A program made the position numbers and the translations under genes. Below are positions 1-6,383 of a stretch of 9,254 bases of DNA, piece by piece. The notes under the pieces were generated by a model. That model saw nothing but the letters and a program-made list of their open reading frames with translations, was not told the DNA's origin and made no database searches. The stretch spans positions 1-9,254 of the forward strand of contig DAOWAK010000023.1 of the NCBI GenBank assembly GCA_030634605.1, read 5' to 3'. Positions within the stretch are counted from its first letter, which is position 1; each line of letters begins with the position of its first letter. This DNA is from Sedimentisphaerales bacterium (GTDB lineage Bacteria > Planctomycetota > Phycisphaerae > Sedimentisphaerales > SM23-30).

Positions 1-828
1 AAACCGGTCGTTGGTTTCAAAACACAAATGACCGTCTTCATGCCGAAGATTACTGGCACAGACCTGGGCCGATTCATCCAGACCAAAAGTTATCGCATTA
101 ACACCCAGCGCCCGAACCCGATCCAGGGTGGGCTGATGGTCGATGCCGCAGATCATTATCCCGTGCTCTTTCAGACCAGCCACGATCGAAACCTTCTCGA
201 CACTGACCCCTTCAATATCCTTGAGCCCCTCCAGATGACTCGGGCCGATGTGCGTGATCACCGCAATGTCCGGCTCAGCTATCCGCGACAAAGGAGCAAT
301 CTCACCGGGGGCGTTGCTGGCGATTTCCACCACCGCAAATTCGTGGTCCGGTTCAATTCCCAGAACTGTTATTGGAACACCGATGTTATTATTAAAATTT
401 TTCGGAGAACGATGACCTTTCTTGTGCTTACTCAGCACGTGATAAATCATTTCGCGCGTGGTGGTCTTGCCGTTGCTGCCGGTTACCGCAATCAACCGAA
501 CACTCTTGAGCAGATTCCGACGATAGAATCGGGCCAATCTCCCCAAGGCTTCCAGGCTGTCGTCCACCTTGATAACGCAGACCTTTTCCTGCACCGATTC
601 GGAAAGCGGAATGTTCCGATCCACCAGTATCGCCACAGCACCCGCCTTCACCGCCTGCTCAATGTAATCGTGCCCGTCATAGTTCGGCCCGCGCAAAGCG
701 ATAAACATGTCCTGGCCGGTAACCTGGCGGGAATCCGTGGTCACACCCGTAACCAATCCCTTGCGCAAAACGGTTTTCAGAGTACCCCGAACCGCGTTCT
801 TAATCTCATCAATCAGTAAAGCTTTCAT
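1..828 (-). CDS. murF: UDP-N-acetylmuramoyl-tripeptide--D-alanyl-D-alanine ligase MurF, partial (C-terminus beyond left edge)
   Basis: MurF is the cytoplasmic ligase that adds D-Ala-D-Ala to UDP-MurNAc-tripeptide with ATP. I read 276 codons without a stop from ATG at 828 to the window edge; the usual length is about 450, so most of the C-terminal ligase domain is missing. Visible: an N-terminal uridine-nucleotide domain with TTDSRQV (30-36) and FIALRG (42-47); the ATP P-loop TGSNGKTTT (116-124); NFNNNIGVP (144-152), the typical MurF motif; EIASNAPGEIAPL (168-180); and HIGPSHLEGL (193-202), with K212 at about the place of the carbamylated lysine. NFNNNIGVP followed by the N-x-P-G-E-I stretch separates MurF from MurE, MurD and MurC. 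A purine-rich GGCGGA lies just upstream of the ATG. It follows murE by 207 bases, so any shared transcript crosses a repeat-filled spacer. The family call is firm; the true end cannot be seen. Confidence 0.95.
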   Translation of the reverse strand, partial: MKALLIDEIKNAVRGTLKTVLRKGLVTGVTTDSRQVTGQDMFIALRGPNYDGHDYIEQAVKAGAVAILVDRNIPLSESVQEKVCVIKVDDSLEALGRLARFYRRNLLKSVRLIAVTGSNGKTTTREMIYHVLSKHKKGHRSPKNFNNNIGVPITVLGIEPDHEFAVVEIASNAPGEIAPLSRIAEPDIAVITHIGPSHLEGLKDIEGVSVEKVSIVAGLKEHGIMICGIDHQPTLDRVRALGVNAITFGLDESAQVCASNLRHEDGHLCFETNDRF

Positions 829-872
829 ATTCCGCCTTCACACCGACCAATCTGTACAATTTCGCCTTGTAG

Positions 873-889
873 GGCGGGCCGTGCCCGCC
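873..889. repeat. GTAGG-type hairpin repeat, GC form, copy 1
   Basis: GGCGGGC and GCCCGCC form a perfect 7-bp stem with a 3-base loop. The 23 bases at 869-891, starting GTAGG, are identical to those at 7316-7338. No T-run follows on either strand, so it does not look like an intrinsic terminator. Short dispersed hairpins of this kind are common in spacers of PVC-type genomes. Confidence 0.8.
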
Positions 890-925
890 ATCTTCTTGCA
901 TTCAAAACCCAAAGCTTGTCCTCGA

Positions 926-937
926 CCCCGATCGGGG
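926..937. repeat. Perfect 12-bp palindrome CCCCGATCGGGG
   Basis: A perfect GC-rich palindrome in the murF-murE spacer, within the string CTTGTCCTCGACCCCGATC. The GATCGGG core recurs in another hairpin at 8748-8768, which suggests a related dispersed element rather than an operator specific to murF. Confidence 0.55.
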
Positions 938-983
938 ATCAAAAACTCAAAATCTTTCCAATCCTGATATTCCGCCTAAAACT

Positions 984-1008
984 CTCTGTGTCCTCTGTGA
1001 ACTCTGTG
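984..1008. repeat. 9-bp periodic CTCTGTG string (three units)
   Basis: CTCTGTG occurs at 984-990, 993-999 and 1002-1008, exactly 9 bases apart with 2-base spacers. It lies just downstream of murE. A degraded relative (TTCTCTGTATTCC) is seen near 7569-7582. It has no coding look. Confidence 0.7.
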
Positions 1009-1023
1009 GCATAATTTCTTAAA

Positions 1024-1040
1024 TTTCGTAATTCGTCATT
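1024..1040. repeat. TTCGTCATT repeat, copy 1, overlapping the murE stop codon
   Basis: The 17 bases TTTCGTAATTCGTCATT are identical to 4775-4791. The TCA at 1036-1038 inside this repeat is the TGA stop codon of murE on the minus strand, so the repeat supplies the end of the gene. Confidence 0.75.
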
Positions 1041-2574
1041 TCTTTAAAAGTAATTCCCGCGCCACCCGGCGATCATCAAAATCCAGCACTTTATCCCCCA
1101 CCAGCTGATAATCCTCGTGCCCCTTACCCGCTATCAACACAACATCCTCCAGCCCCGCATTAACCAGCGCCCTCTCGATTGCCTCTCGACGGTCCGGAAT
1201 CTCGGTAACCCTGCTCAGCTCGTCCGCCCCAAAACCCTCACGAATGTCAGCAAAAATCTGCTCGGAATCTTCCGTGCGGGGGTTGTCATTGGTCACCAGA
1301 ACCACATCCGCCCGCCGCGCCGCCACTTTCGCCATCCGCGGCCGCTTGCTGCGATCCCGGTCCCCGCCGCACCCAAACACCACAATCACCCGCCCCGTCG
1401 CCAGTCGACGAACCGTTGACAATGCATGTTCCAATGCGTCGTCCGTGTGCGCATAATCCACCAGCACCGTTACCGACGCATCATCGCCAATCCGTTCCAA
1501 TCGCCCCGGCACCACCTTCAATGCATCAATCCCCACCGCAATTTCCCCCAGCGACCGCCCCGCCGCAAACGCCAATCCCGCACCCGCCAGACAATTACTG
1601 ACGTTGTGCTCGCCAATCAACCCCGTCCGCACCACAACCGTTTCACCATGAACCGTTAACTCAAACTTCGATCCCCGAATACCCATCTCCAGATTCCCCG
1701 CCGTGATGTCCGCCTTTTTGTCCAGCAGACTGTAACGCCAAACTTTCGAACCGGCGCGCTCAGCTATCAAATCACCCGCCGGATCATCCGCGTTCAAAAT
1801 CGCCGCCGCCGAATCCGACAAACTTTCAAACAGTCGCATCTTGGCCTTGAGGTATTCTTCGCTACTGCCGTGATAATCCATGTGGTCGCCGGTCAGATTC
1901 GTAAACGCCGCCGCCGAAAAATTAATCCCCGCCGTCCGCCGCTGATCCAGACCGTGACTTGAACACTCCATCACCACCGCCCGCTGCTGATTTTCCCGCA
2001 TCGCCGCCATCATCTCCGCCAGCGCCAAAGCATCCGGAGTCGTATTCGCCGCCTTGACCACCTGCCCCTTACCGAGTTGATATTCCACCGTCCCCACCAG
2101 GCCGCAATTCACCCCGGCATTTTCCAGAATCGACCGCACCAGATACGCCACCGTCGTCTTGCCGTTGGTCCCGGTCACCCCCAAAACCGTCATCCCATCC
2201 GTCGGCCGCCCCCACGCCGCATGCGCCAACCGCCCCAATGCTTCAGCGCTGTCCGCCACCCGCACCAACGTAACATCACTCGGCAAACTTACCGATTCCT
2301 CCGCCACAATCACCGCCGCGCCGCGCTCAACCGCTTGCCCAACAAAATCGTGCCCATCCACTTTCACACCCCGCACCGCCACAAAAACTCCACCAGCCCC
2401 AACCTTGCGACTGTCAGATTGAATCAGCCCTGCTAACTCATCACCAACCAGTCCATTTGTTTCGTCAGAATTTCCCCCAAAATCTTGATGTGCACAAACC
2501 GCCGCAACAGGCGCACCGCCACAAACACCGTTACACACAGAATTAACAAAGGCTCTGAGGTCTGCTGCGTCCAT
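1036..2574 (-). CDS. murE: UDP-N-acetylmuramoyl-tripeptide synthetase MurE, probably meso-diaminopimelate-adding
   Basis: MurE adds the third peptide residue to UDP-MurNAc-L-Ala-D-Glu in the cytoplasm, using ATP. From ATG 2574 it has 512 residues, a normal length. Visible: SDSRKV (53-58) of the uridine-binding domain; P-loop TGTNGKTT (134-141); TTPDAL (178-183); MECSSHGLDQRR (202-213); EYLKAKMRLF with K245 as the likely carbamylated lysine; DYAHTDDALE in the C-terminal domain; FGCGGDRDRSKRP (400-412); DNPRTED (430-436); and GKGHEDYQ (483-490). DNPR is the known signature of DAP-specific MurE, so L-lysine use is unlikely. Start choice: the frame stays open upstream to TTG 2745, with another ATG at 2715 that has a GGTGGGG ribosome-site-like stretch. 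ATG 2574 has no clear ribosome site but gives the family length, and a near-consensus promoter overlaps ATG 2715. The first 50 residues are unlike usual MurE and lower in GC than the body. Function sure; start uncertain. Confidence 0.96.
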   Translation of the reverse strand: MDAADLRAFVNSVCNGVCGGAPVAAVCAHQDFGGNSDETNGLVGDELAGLIQSDSRKVGAGGVFVAVRGVKVDGHDFVGQAVERGAAVIVAEESVSLPSDVTLVRVADSAEALGRLAHAAWGRPTDGMTVLGVTGTNGKTTVAYLVRSILENAGVNCGLVGTVEYQLGKGQVVKAANTTPDALALAEMMAAMRENQQRAVVMECSSHGLDQRRTAGINFSAAAFTNLTGDHMDYHGSSEEYLKAKMRLFESLSDSAAAILNADDPAGDLIAERAGSKVWRYSLLDKKADITAGNLEMGIRGSKFELTVHGETVVVRTGLIGEHNVSNCLAGAGLAFAAGRSLGEIAVGIDALKVVPGRLERIGDDASVTVLVDYAHTDDALEHALSTVRRLATGRVIVVFGCGGDRDRSKRPRMAKVAARRADVVLVTNDNPRTEDSEQIFADIREGFGADELSRVTEIPDRREAIERALVNAGLEDVVLIAGKGHEDYQLVGDKVLDFDDRRVARELLLKK

Positions 2575-2713
2575 AGGCCGACCCGGAATTTGAGGTTCTA
2601 ATCCACTCTCACAAAAACCATAAAACAAAGGACTCGGCGTTTTCGCCGCCCAAACAAGCTTTGCAGGAGCAAATTTCTTATCTGCGCCCTTCCCTGAGCA
2701 CAATATCGTTGTC

Positions 2714-2742
2714 ATTATAACCCCACCACAATCCTTTGCCAA
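2714..2742 (-). promoter_or_regulatory. Near-consensus sigma70 promoter upstream of murE
   Basis: On the minus strand TTGGCA (2742-2737) and a perfect TATAAT (2719-2714) are separated by exactly 17 bases, so 11 of 12 consensus bases match with ideal spacing. Transcription would begin near 2707, about 130 bases before ATG 2574. A transcript from here cannot use ATG 2715, which overlaps the -10 element. This supports 2574 as the start, and implies that murE-murF can be expressed independently of ftsI. Confidence 0.6.
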
Positions 2743-2751
2743 CAATCTTTT

Positions 2752-2790
2752 CCCGCTGCAAAGCCATTATTTTCGGCAATTTACAGCGGG
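2752..2790. repeat. Imperfect hairpin in the ftsI-murE spacer
   Basis: CCCGCTG (2752-2758) pairs with CAGCGGG (2784-2790). After one mismatch AAA/TTT also pairs, and a small GCC/GGC inner stem can form. On the minus strand it lies between the ftsI stop and the murE promoter, but AAAAGATTG rather than a T-run follows, so it is not a standard intrinsic terminator. It could be a weak pause, an RNA processing site or a mobile-repeat remnant. Confidence 0.45.
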
Positions 2791-2829
2791 CAACAAAAAT
2801 ATTCGACAATTCACCCCCTGCCTGATCAC

Positions 2830-4608
2830 CTATCGCCGAGCAATATTCCGATCGCCCGACTCATTTTCGATAATTTTCTCGACCCCCAGGTATTCCACCG
2901 AATCCCGAATAATCTCACGCACCGCCGGTGCCGCCACCTTCCCGCCCGTGTACCCCAGCCCCAGCGAACGGTCCGGACAGCGAACCATCACCAGCACACA
3001 TATCCGAGGATCAGCCGCCGGCGCCCCCGCAATAAACGAACTGATATACTTATTCTCTTCGTAACCCCGCCCGTCCTTTTTTGGCACATTCGCCGTACCG
3101 GTCTTACCGTAAACCTGGTAACCCTCCAGGTAAGCGTTATGCGCCGAGCCGCCGAGCCGATCGACCACACCTTTAAGCACCTTCGTCACCATCTGCCGCG
3201 ACACCCCTTCGGAAATTACCGACGGTGCACCTTCAATCGAATCAGCTTCAACAAAATTCTCCAACACCGCCCCGTCAACATCCAGCACCCCTCGAATAAT
3301 CCTGGGCGTTATCAACCTGCCGCCGTTGGACAAACAGCAAAAACCCCGAATCAACTGCAACGGCGTAACCACGATCGGCCCCTGCCCGTAGCTCGCCCTC
3401 GTCAAAGCGTACTGTCCCCACTTCCACTGCGCCAACGGCATCAGAATTCCTCCCCCTTCACCCGGCAAATCGACACCGGTTTTTTTCCCGAACCCGAACT
3501 TCTCGATCATCGAAAAGAAATATTTCTTGCCCATCTTCTGAGCAATCTTCGCCGAACCGATATTGCTCGACCGCGCGATAACATCCGCCACGCTCAAATT
3601 GCCGTACCCGTGCCCGTCATATTCTCGAATAACTCCGAATCCCCTGCCCGCATAATAACCGTTGTGACAGAAAATCTCCTGATTCACTCTCACATACCCA
3701 CCCTCCAAAGCCGACGCCACCGTAAATGGCTTAAACGTGCTGCCCGGCTCCACCGGATCTGTCAGCACCCGGTTACGCCGCAACGCCGAATCAACCTGCC
3801 GCGCCTGCCCCGGCTCAAAACTCGGATAGTTCGCCATCGCCAGAATTTCACCGCTTCTCGGATCCATCACAATTCCAACCGCCGACTCAGCACGAAACTT
3901 CTTCACCGTCAATTCCAGCTGTTTTTCCACGGTCTTCTGGATAACCGTATCAACCGTCAGCACCACATTCTTCCCGTCCCGACCATCAACACATTCACCC
4001 TGCGAACCGATCGGCCGCCGCATCGCATCACTCCGCAGCCGCCACTGACCAGGCTCTTGAGCCAGATATTCCTCACAGGCCGCTTCTATTCCTTCCAGCC
4101 CCCTCCCGTCTATATCCGTAAATCCCAAAACATGCGCCGCCGAATTCCCCATCGGATATTGACGTTCATACTCACCCTGGATCCCCGCCCAGCCGCATTT
4201 CAGCCCCCTCACCGCCTCCGCCTGGGCCTCGCTGACAAATCGCTTAACCCACATAAATTTCTTAGTCCGACGCCCGCGAATCTGCTCAGCTAGCTCAGCT
4301 TTCTTCAGCCCCAGCAACTTCGCCAACTCCCCCGCCGCACCTTCGGCATCCCTTATCAACGATGGATCCACCCACACACTGCTGCTTCGACAGCTAACCG
4401 CCAGCAGCCGCCCCTCCCGATCCACAATCGCACCCCGACGGGCCGTCTGCGGAATAATTTTCAATTGCTGAAGCCGAACTTTTTCCCGGTGAACCTCCGC
4501 CTGATACTTCTGCAGATAATAACACCACCCCGCCACCCCCAACAACACCAACACCATCACCCCCAGAAATATCCGCCCCCACCACAAATTACGCCGATTA
4601 ACTTCCAT
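2830..4608 (-). CDS. ftsI: Class B penicillin-binding protein FtsI (PBP3-type), septal peptidoglycan transpeptidase
   Basis: FtsI cross-links septal peptidoglycan and partners FtsW in the divisome. From ATG 4608 it has 592 residues, normal for the family. Order: a short basic cytoplasmic tail (NRRNLWWGR), one membrane segment at about 12-31, a PBP dimerisation domain from about 55 to 205 (with RRGAIVDREGRLLA), and a transpeptidase domain from about 240. Catalytic motifs are intact: SxxK as STFK (Ser290, Lys293) in EPGSTFKPF; SxN as SSN (347-349); KTG (502-504) in YGKTGTAN. No PASTA domain is present. The frame could begin at TTG 4614, but ATG 4608 is preferred; neither has a clear Shine-Dalgarno sequence. 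Position between ftsL-like and murE matches dcw order and favours FtsI over an elongation-type PBP2. Many planctomycetes are reported to lack FtsI, so its presence suggests a lineage that retains septal synthesis. Call firm. Confidence 0.95.
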   Translation of the reverse strand: MEVNRRNLWWGRIFLGVMVLVLLGVAGWCYYLQKYQAEVHREKVRLQQLKIIPQTARRGAIVDREGRLLAVSCRSSSVWVDPSLIRDAEGAAGELAKLLGLKKAELAEQIRGRRTKKFMWVKRFVSEAQAEAVRGLKCGWAGIQGEYERQYPMGNSAAHVLGFTDIDGRGLEGIEAACEEYLAQEPGQWRLRSDAMRRPIGSQGECVDGRDGKNVVLTVDTVIQKTVEKQLELTVKKFRAESAVGIVMDPRSGEILAMANYPSFEPGQARQVDSALRRNRVLTDPVEPGSTFKPFTVASALEGGYVRVNQEIFCHNGYYAGRGFGVIREYDGHGYGNLSVADVIARSSNIGSAKIAQKMGKKYFFSMIEKFGFGKKTGVDLPGEGGGILMPLAQWKWGQYALTRASYGQGPIVVTPLQLIRGFCCLSNGGRLITPRIIRGVLDVDGAVLENFVEADSIEGAPSVISEGVSRQMVTKVLKGVVDRLGGSAHNAYLEGYQVYGKTGTANVPKKDGRGYEENKYISSFIAGAPAADPRICVLVMVRCPDRSLGLGYTGGKVAAPAVREIIRDSVEYLGVEKIIENESGDRNIARR

Positions 4609-4736
4609 TAACAATCATTCTTTACGCTTGTTGACTTAGCAACCATCCCCGCTTTTAGCCGGAACCTGCCCAAAATCATCTGATATCTCGCCCGCCAAAG
4701 GCAAATTGATTCAACTTTCAGACTTTCTTCGTGCCC

Positions 4737-4791
4737 TTCGTTATTCGTTATTCGTCATTGATTCGTCATTCTGGTTTCGTAATTCGTCATT
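4737..4791. repeat. TTCGTCATT repeat, copy 2
   Basis: A string of TTCGTTATT / TTCGTCATT units directly downstream of the ftsL-like stop. From 4754 to 4791 it matches 6292-6330 apart from a few differences, including the shared ATTCTGGTTTC block. Its last 17 bases are identical to 1024-1040. Confidence 0.75.
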
Positions 4792-4794
4792 AAC

Positions 4795-5085
4795 TTAATA
4801 GCTCGCCACTGTCTGCCCATCATTCTCAGGCCCCGGTCGCTGCCCTTCAAAACACAACGGCAGCTGCAACTCATCAACTCTCGGACGAACCCAGTCGGGC
4901 CTTTGCATCTTGAAACTTATCTCCGCCTGCTGCTCGTAAAGCACCTGACGCAACTGCTTCGCCTGCTCGGTCAATCCGGTAACCTCATTAATCGTCTGCT
5001 TGTGACTGGTACGCAAAAACACCAACCCCAAACCAATCACCAATGCCAGAACCAACAGATAACCAAATCGCTTTACATCTATCAT
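4795..5085 (-). CDS. ftsL: FtsL-like small bitopic cell-division protein
   Basis: A 96-residue protein with a short N-terminal tail (MIDVKRF), one membrane segment at about 8-24, then a polar helix at about 27-60 that looks like a coiled coil, and a Pro-rich C-terminus. This is the FtsL plan: a single-pass protein that pairs with FtsB through the coiled coil and supports FtsQ and FtsI/FtsW at the septum. FtsL sequences are poorly conserved, so the call rests on topology, size and position directly before ftsI. Here it is separated from rsmH by the LysM gene, whereas ftsL usually follows rsmH at once. Only a weak AAGAA precedes the ATG. A terminator-like hairpin lies upstream, yet no clear promoter is seen between it and the gene. 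The alternative is an unrelated small membrane protein with a coiled coil. Confidence 0.65.
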   Translation of the reverse strand: MIDVKRFGYLLVLALVIGLGLVFLRTSHKQTINEVTGLTEQAKQLRQVLYEQQAEISFKMQRPDWVRPRVDELQLPLCFEGQRPGPENDGQTVASY

Positions 5086-5122
5086 TTCTTATAGCCGTTC
5101 ACATAAAAAACTAACTTCCACC

Positions 5123-5147
5123 AAAAAGCCCCCTCCGCCAGGAGGGG
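5123..5147 (-). terminator. Candidate intrinsic terminator after the LysM gene
   Basis: On the minus strand CCCCTCC-TGGC-GGAGGGG forms a 7-bp GC-rich stem with a 4-base loop, followed by GCTTTTT. It lies about 80 bases downstream of the LysM stop and about 45 bases upstream of the ftsL-like start. A second small hairpin (GCCC/GGGC, 5155-5167) lies beside it. The T-run is only five long, so it may be leaky. The hairpin may also be a dispersed element. Confidence 0.45.
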
Positions 5148-5173
5148 AAAAGCTGCCCTGAAGGGGCGAAATA

Positions 5174-5195
5174 ATCAGCGTCTATCGGCGGTTTC
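5174..5195. repeat. ATCGGCGGTTTC repeat, copy 1 (short form)
   Basis: 22 bases made of ATCAGCGTCT plus ATCGGCGGTTTC, just downstream of the LysM stop. It is exactly one 10-base unit shorter than the copies at 7440-7471 and 7529-7560. Confidence 0.7.
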
Positions 5196-5229
5196 ATCTT
5201 GGTTGCCGTCAACACTAATAAAAAAATCG

Positions 5230-6150
5230 TTATTTCGCCGGCAGCTTCAACTTGTCACCCACCAGCAGCCGATCCTCATCTTTCATATTGTTCAGCTGGG
5301 CAATTTCCTTGTATCGCACACTGCTGCCCAGCTTCTCCGCAGCTATGCCCCACAGACTGTCATACTCACACACCACGTAAACCCGCGTTACATTTCTCTG
5401 ACTGGTCGAGCTGCTGTTATTAACCGCTCGACTGCTGTTGGCCCTCACTGCCCTGCTGCTCTGCCCCGCCAGCGCCGGAATCTTCAGCGTCTGACCTTCA
5501 AAAACCTCATCCATCGAAGGAAGCTTGTCACAATTAGCTTCATATATCAGCTTGATATTCTTGCGGCGGTTGCCCTCGACCGCACCATAACATTTTTTAG
5601 CTATCGAACTCAAATTATCGCCCCGCTGAACCACATAAGTTTTCATCCGATTCGCCGCGGCGTTAATTAGCGGATCAACTCCGACCACCGGCTCGGTCAG
5701 ACTGTTCAGCGCCCGAGTCAAATCGCCCCGCGGGGCAACAACCACCGGCGATTGCATCGGCCGCGGTAGCTCCTGCTCCCAGCGAACTCCCTGGCTGGTA
5801 TACGTTGCAGGTTCACTCAAAGGAACCAACATCTCCGGCGGCCCAGTGTGCACCGCTGCCAAATCAGGATATCTTATCCAAGGCTGCTCCACCGGCCCAG
5901 ACGGATTATCTCTCGACTGAATCCCCCGACCCGCCGCCGATACCGTCGGCTCATCAAGTTGCCTTACCGCCTCCGGCAAATTCACGCTCTCCGGTACCGC
6001 AGCCGAACTACCAGCCACCACATCACTGTTGATTGCCAGTTCCTCATCCAGCATCTGGTTGGAATTCTGCTGTACTCCGCGCAGCAACAGCCCGATCCCC
6101 ACGATAAATACCAAGCCCATTAGCAACCCGATCTTAGCTTCCTTGCTCAT
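5230..6150 (-). CDS. Membrane-anchored protein with two LysM domains
   Basis: A 306-residue protein that probably binds peptidoglycan; no enzymatic domain is visible. Order: N-terminal membrane anchor or uncleaved signal at about 7-23 (IGLLMGLVFIVGIGLLL); a low-complexity Pro/Ser/Val-rich linker to about 168; LysM 1 at 170-225 (TYVVQRGDNLSSIAKKCYG ... GQTLKIP); a Ser/Asn/Arg-rich linker; and LysM 2 at 257-304 (YVVCEYDSLWGIA ... GDKLKLP). LysM 1 has the family's usual RGD-x-L start; in LysM 2 it is replaced by EYD with a cysteine before it, so its binding may be weaker or altered. The start is secure: GGAGG (6158-6162) lies seven bases upstream of ATG 6150. Its place between rsmH and ftsL suggests a role at the division site or in anchoring the envelope, but this is inference. 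I do not know a standard gene name for it. Confidence 0.88.
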   Translation of the reverse strand: MSKEAKIGLLMGLVFIVGIGLLLRGVQQNSNQMLDEELAINSDVVAGSSAAVPESVNLPEAVRQLDEPTVSAAGRGIQSRDNPSGPVEQPWIRYPDLAAVHTGPPEMLVPLSEPATYTSQGVRWEQELPRPMQSPVVVAPRGDLTRALNSLTEPVVGVDPLINAAANRMKTYVVQRGDNLSSIAKKCYGAVEGNRRKNIKLIYEANCDKLPSMDEVFEGQTLKIPALAGQSSRAVRANSSRAVNNSSSTSQRNVTRVYVVCEYDSLWGIAAEKLGSSVRYKEIAQLNNMKDEDRLLVGDKLKLPAK

Positions 6151-6157
6151 CGTTATG

Positions 6158-6162
6158 CCTCC
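6158..6162 (-). promoter_or_regulatory. Ribosome binding site of the LysM gene
   Basis: GGAGG on the minus strand, seven bases before ATG 6150. It is one of only two strong Shine-Dalgarno sequences in this window and fixes the start of the LysM protein. Confidence 0.8.
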
Positions 6163-6210
6163 AAAAAATTCAGCACTTTTACGCCTTCAAATCCCGAACC
6201 GCGCCAGTCC

Positions 6211-6234
6211 AGTTAAAACCTCTTTATTTTAACT
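6211..6234. repeat. AT-rich perfect inverted repeat upstream of the LysM gene
   Basis: AGTTAAAA and TTTTAACT are perfect 8-base arms around an 8-base centre, 61-84 bases upstream of ATG 6150. It could be an operator or an mRNA hairpin in the leader. No T-run or clear promoter is attached. Confidence 0.45.
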
Positions 6235-6282
6235 ATCGAATCAATTCCCTGTTTTCGATTAATATGGTTAATTTTTCTGAAT

Positions 6283-6330
6283 TCGAAATTCGTCATTGGT
6301 TCGTCATTCTGGTTTCCGTCATTCGTCATT
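6283..6330. repeat. TTCGTCATT repeat, copy 3
   Basis: In the rsmH-LysM spacer. It shares ATTCTGGTTTC flanked by TTCGTCATT units with copy 2 at 4754-4791. The tail reads TTTCCGTCATTCGTCATT, a slightly diverged form of the 17-base match seen in copies 1 and 2. Confidence 0.72.
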
Positions 6331-6383
6331 ATAAATCTATCTTATCAATACCGCATCTTCGTCCAGATTCATCAGAATGACTA

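Noticed and set aside
28..819. Long open frame on the plus strand (263 codons)
   Set aside because: It is the exact antisense frame of murF, whose motifs are clear. The composition of the strand removes stop codons from this frame.
873..889. Hairpin as an intrinsic terminator of murE
   Set aside because: No T-run follows on the minus strand, and the same element occurs directly upstream of rsmH, so it is a dispersed repeat.
3139..4293. 384-codon open frame on the plus strand
   Set aside because: Antisense to ftsI; its translation is His/Pro/Arg-rich with no recognisable domain, as expected of a shadow of a G-rich gene.
4609..4736. Promoter for ftsI in the ftsL-ftsI spacer
   Set aside because: Best candidate (TTGCTA with AATGAT at 17 bases) matches only 4 of 6 at each element and the -10 abuts the start codon.
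6328..6333. TATAAT on the minus strand upstream of the LysM gene as a promoter
   Set aside because: The -10 is perfect, but no -35 resemblance at 16-18 bases (ATGCGG region), and it arises from the TTCGTCATT repeat joined to ATAAAT.
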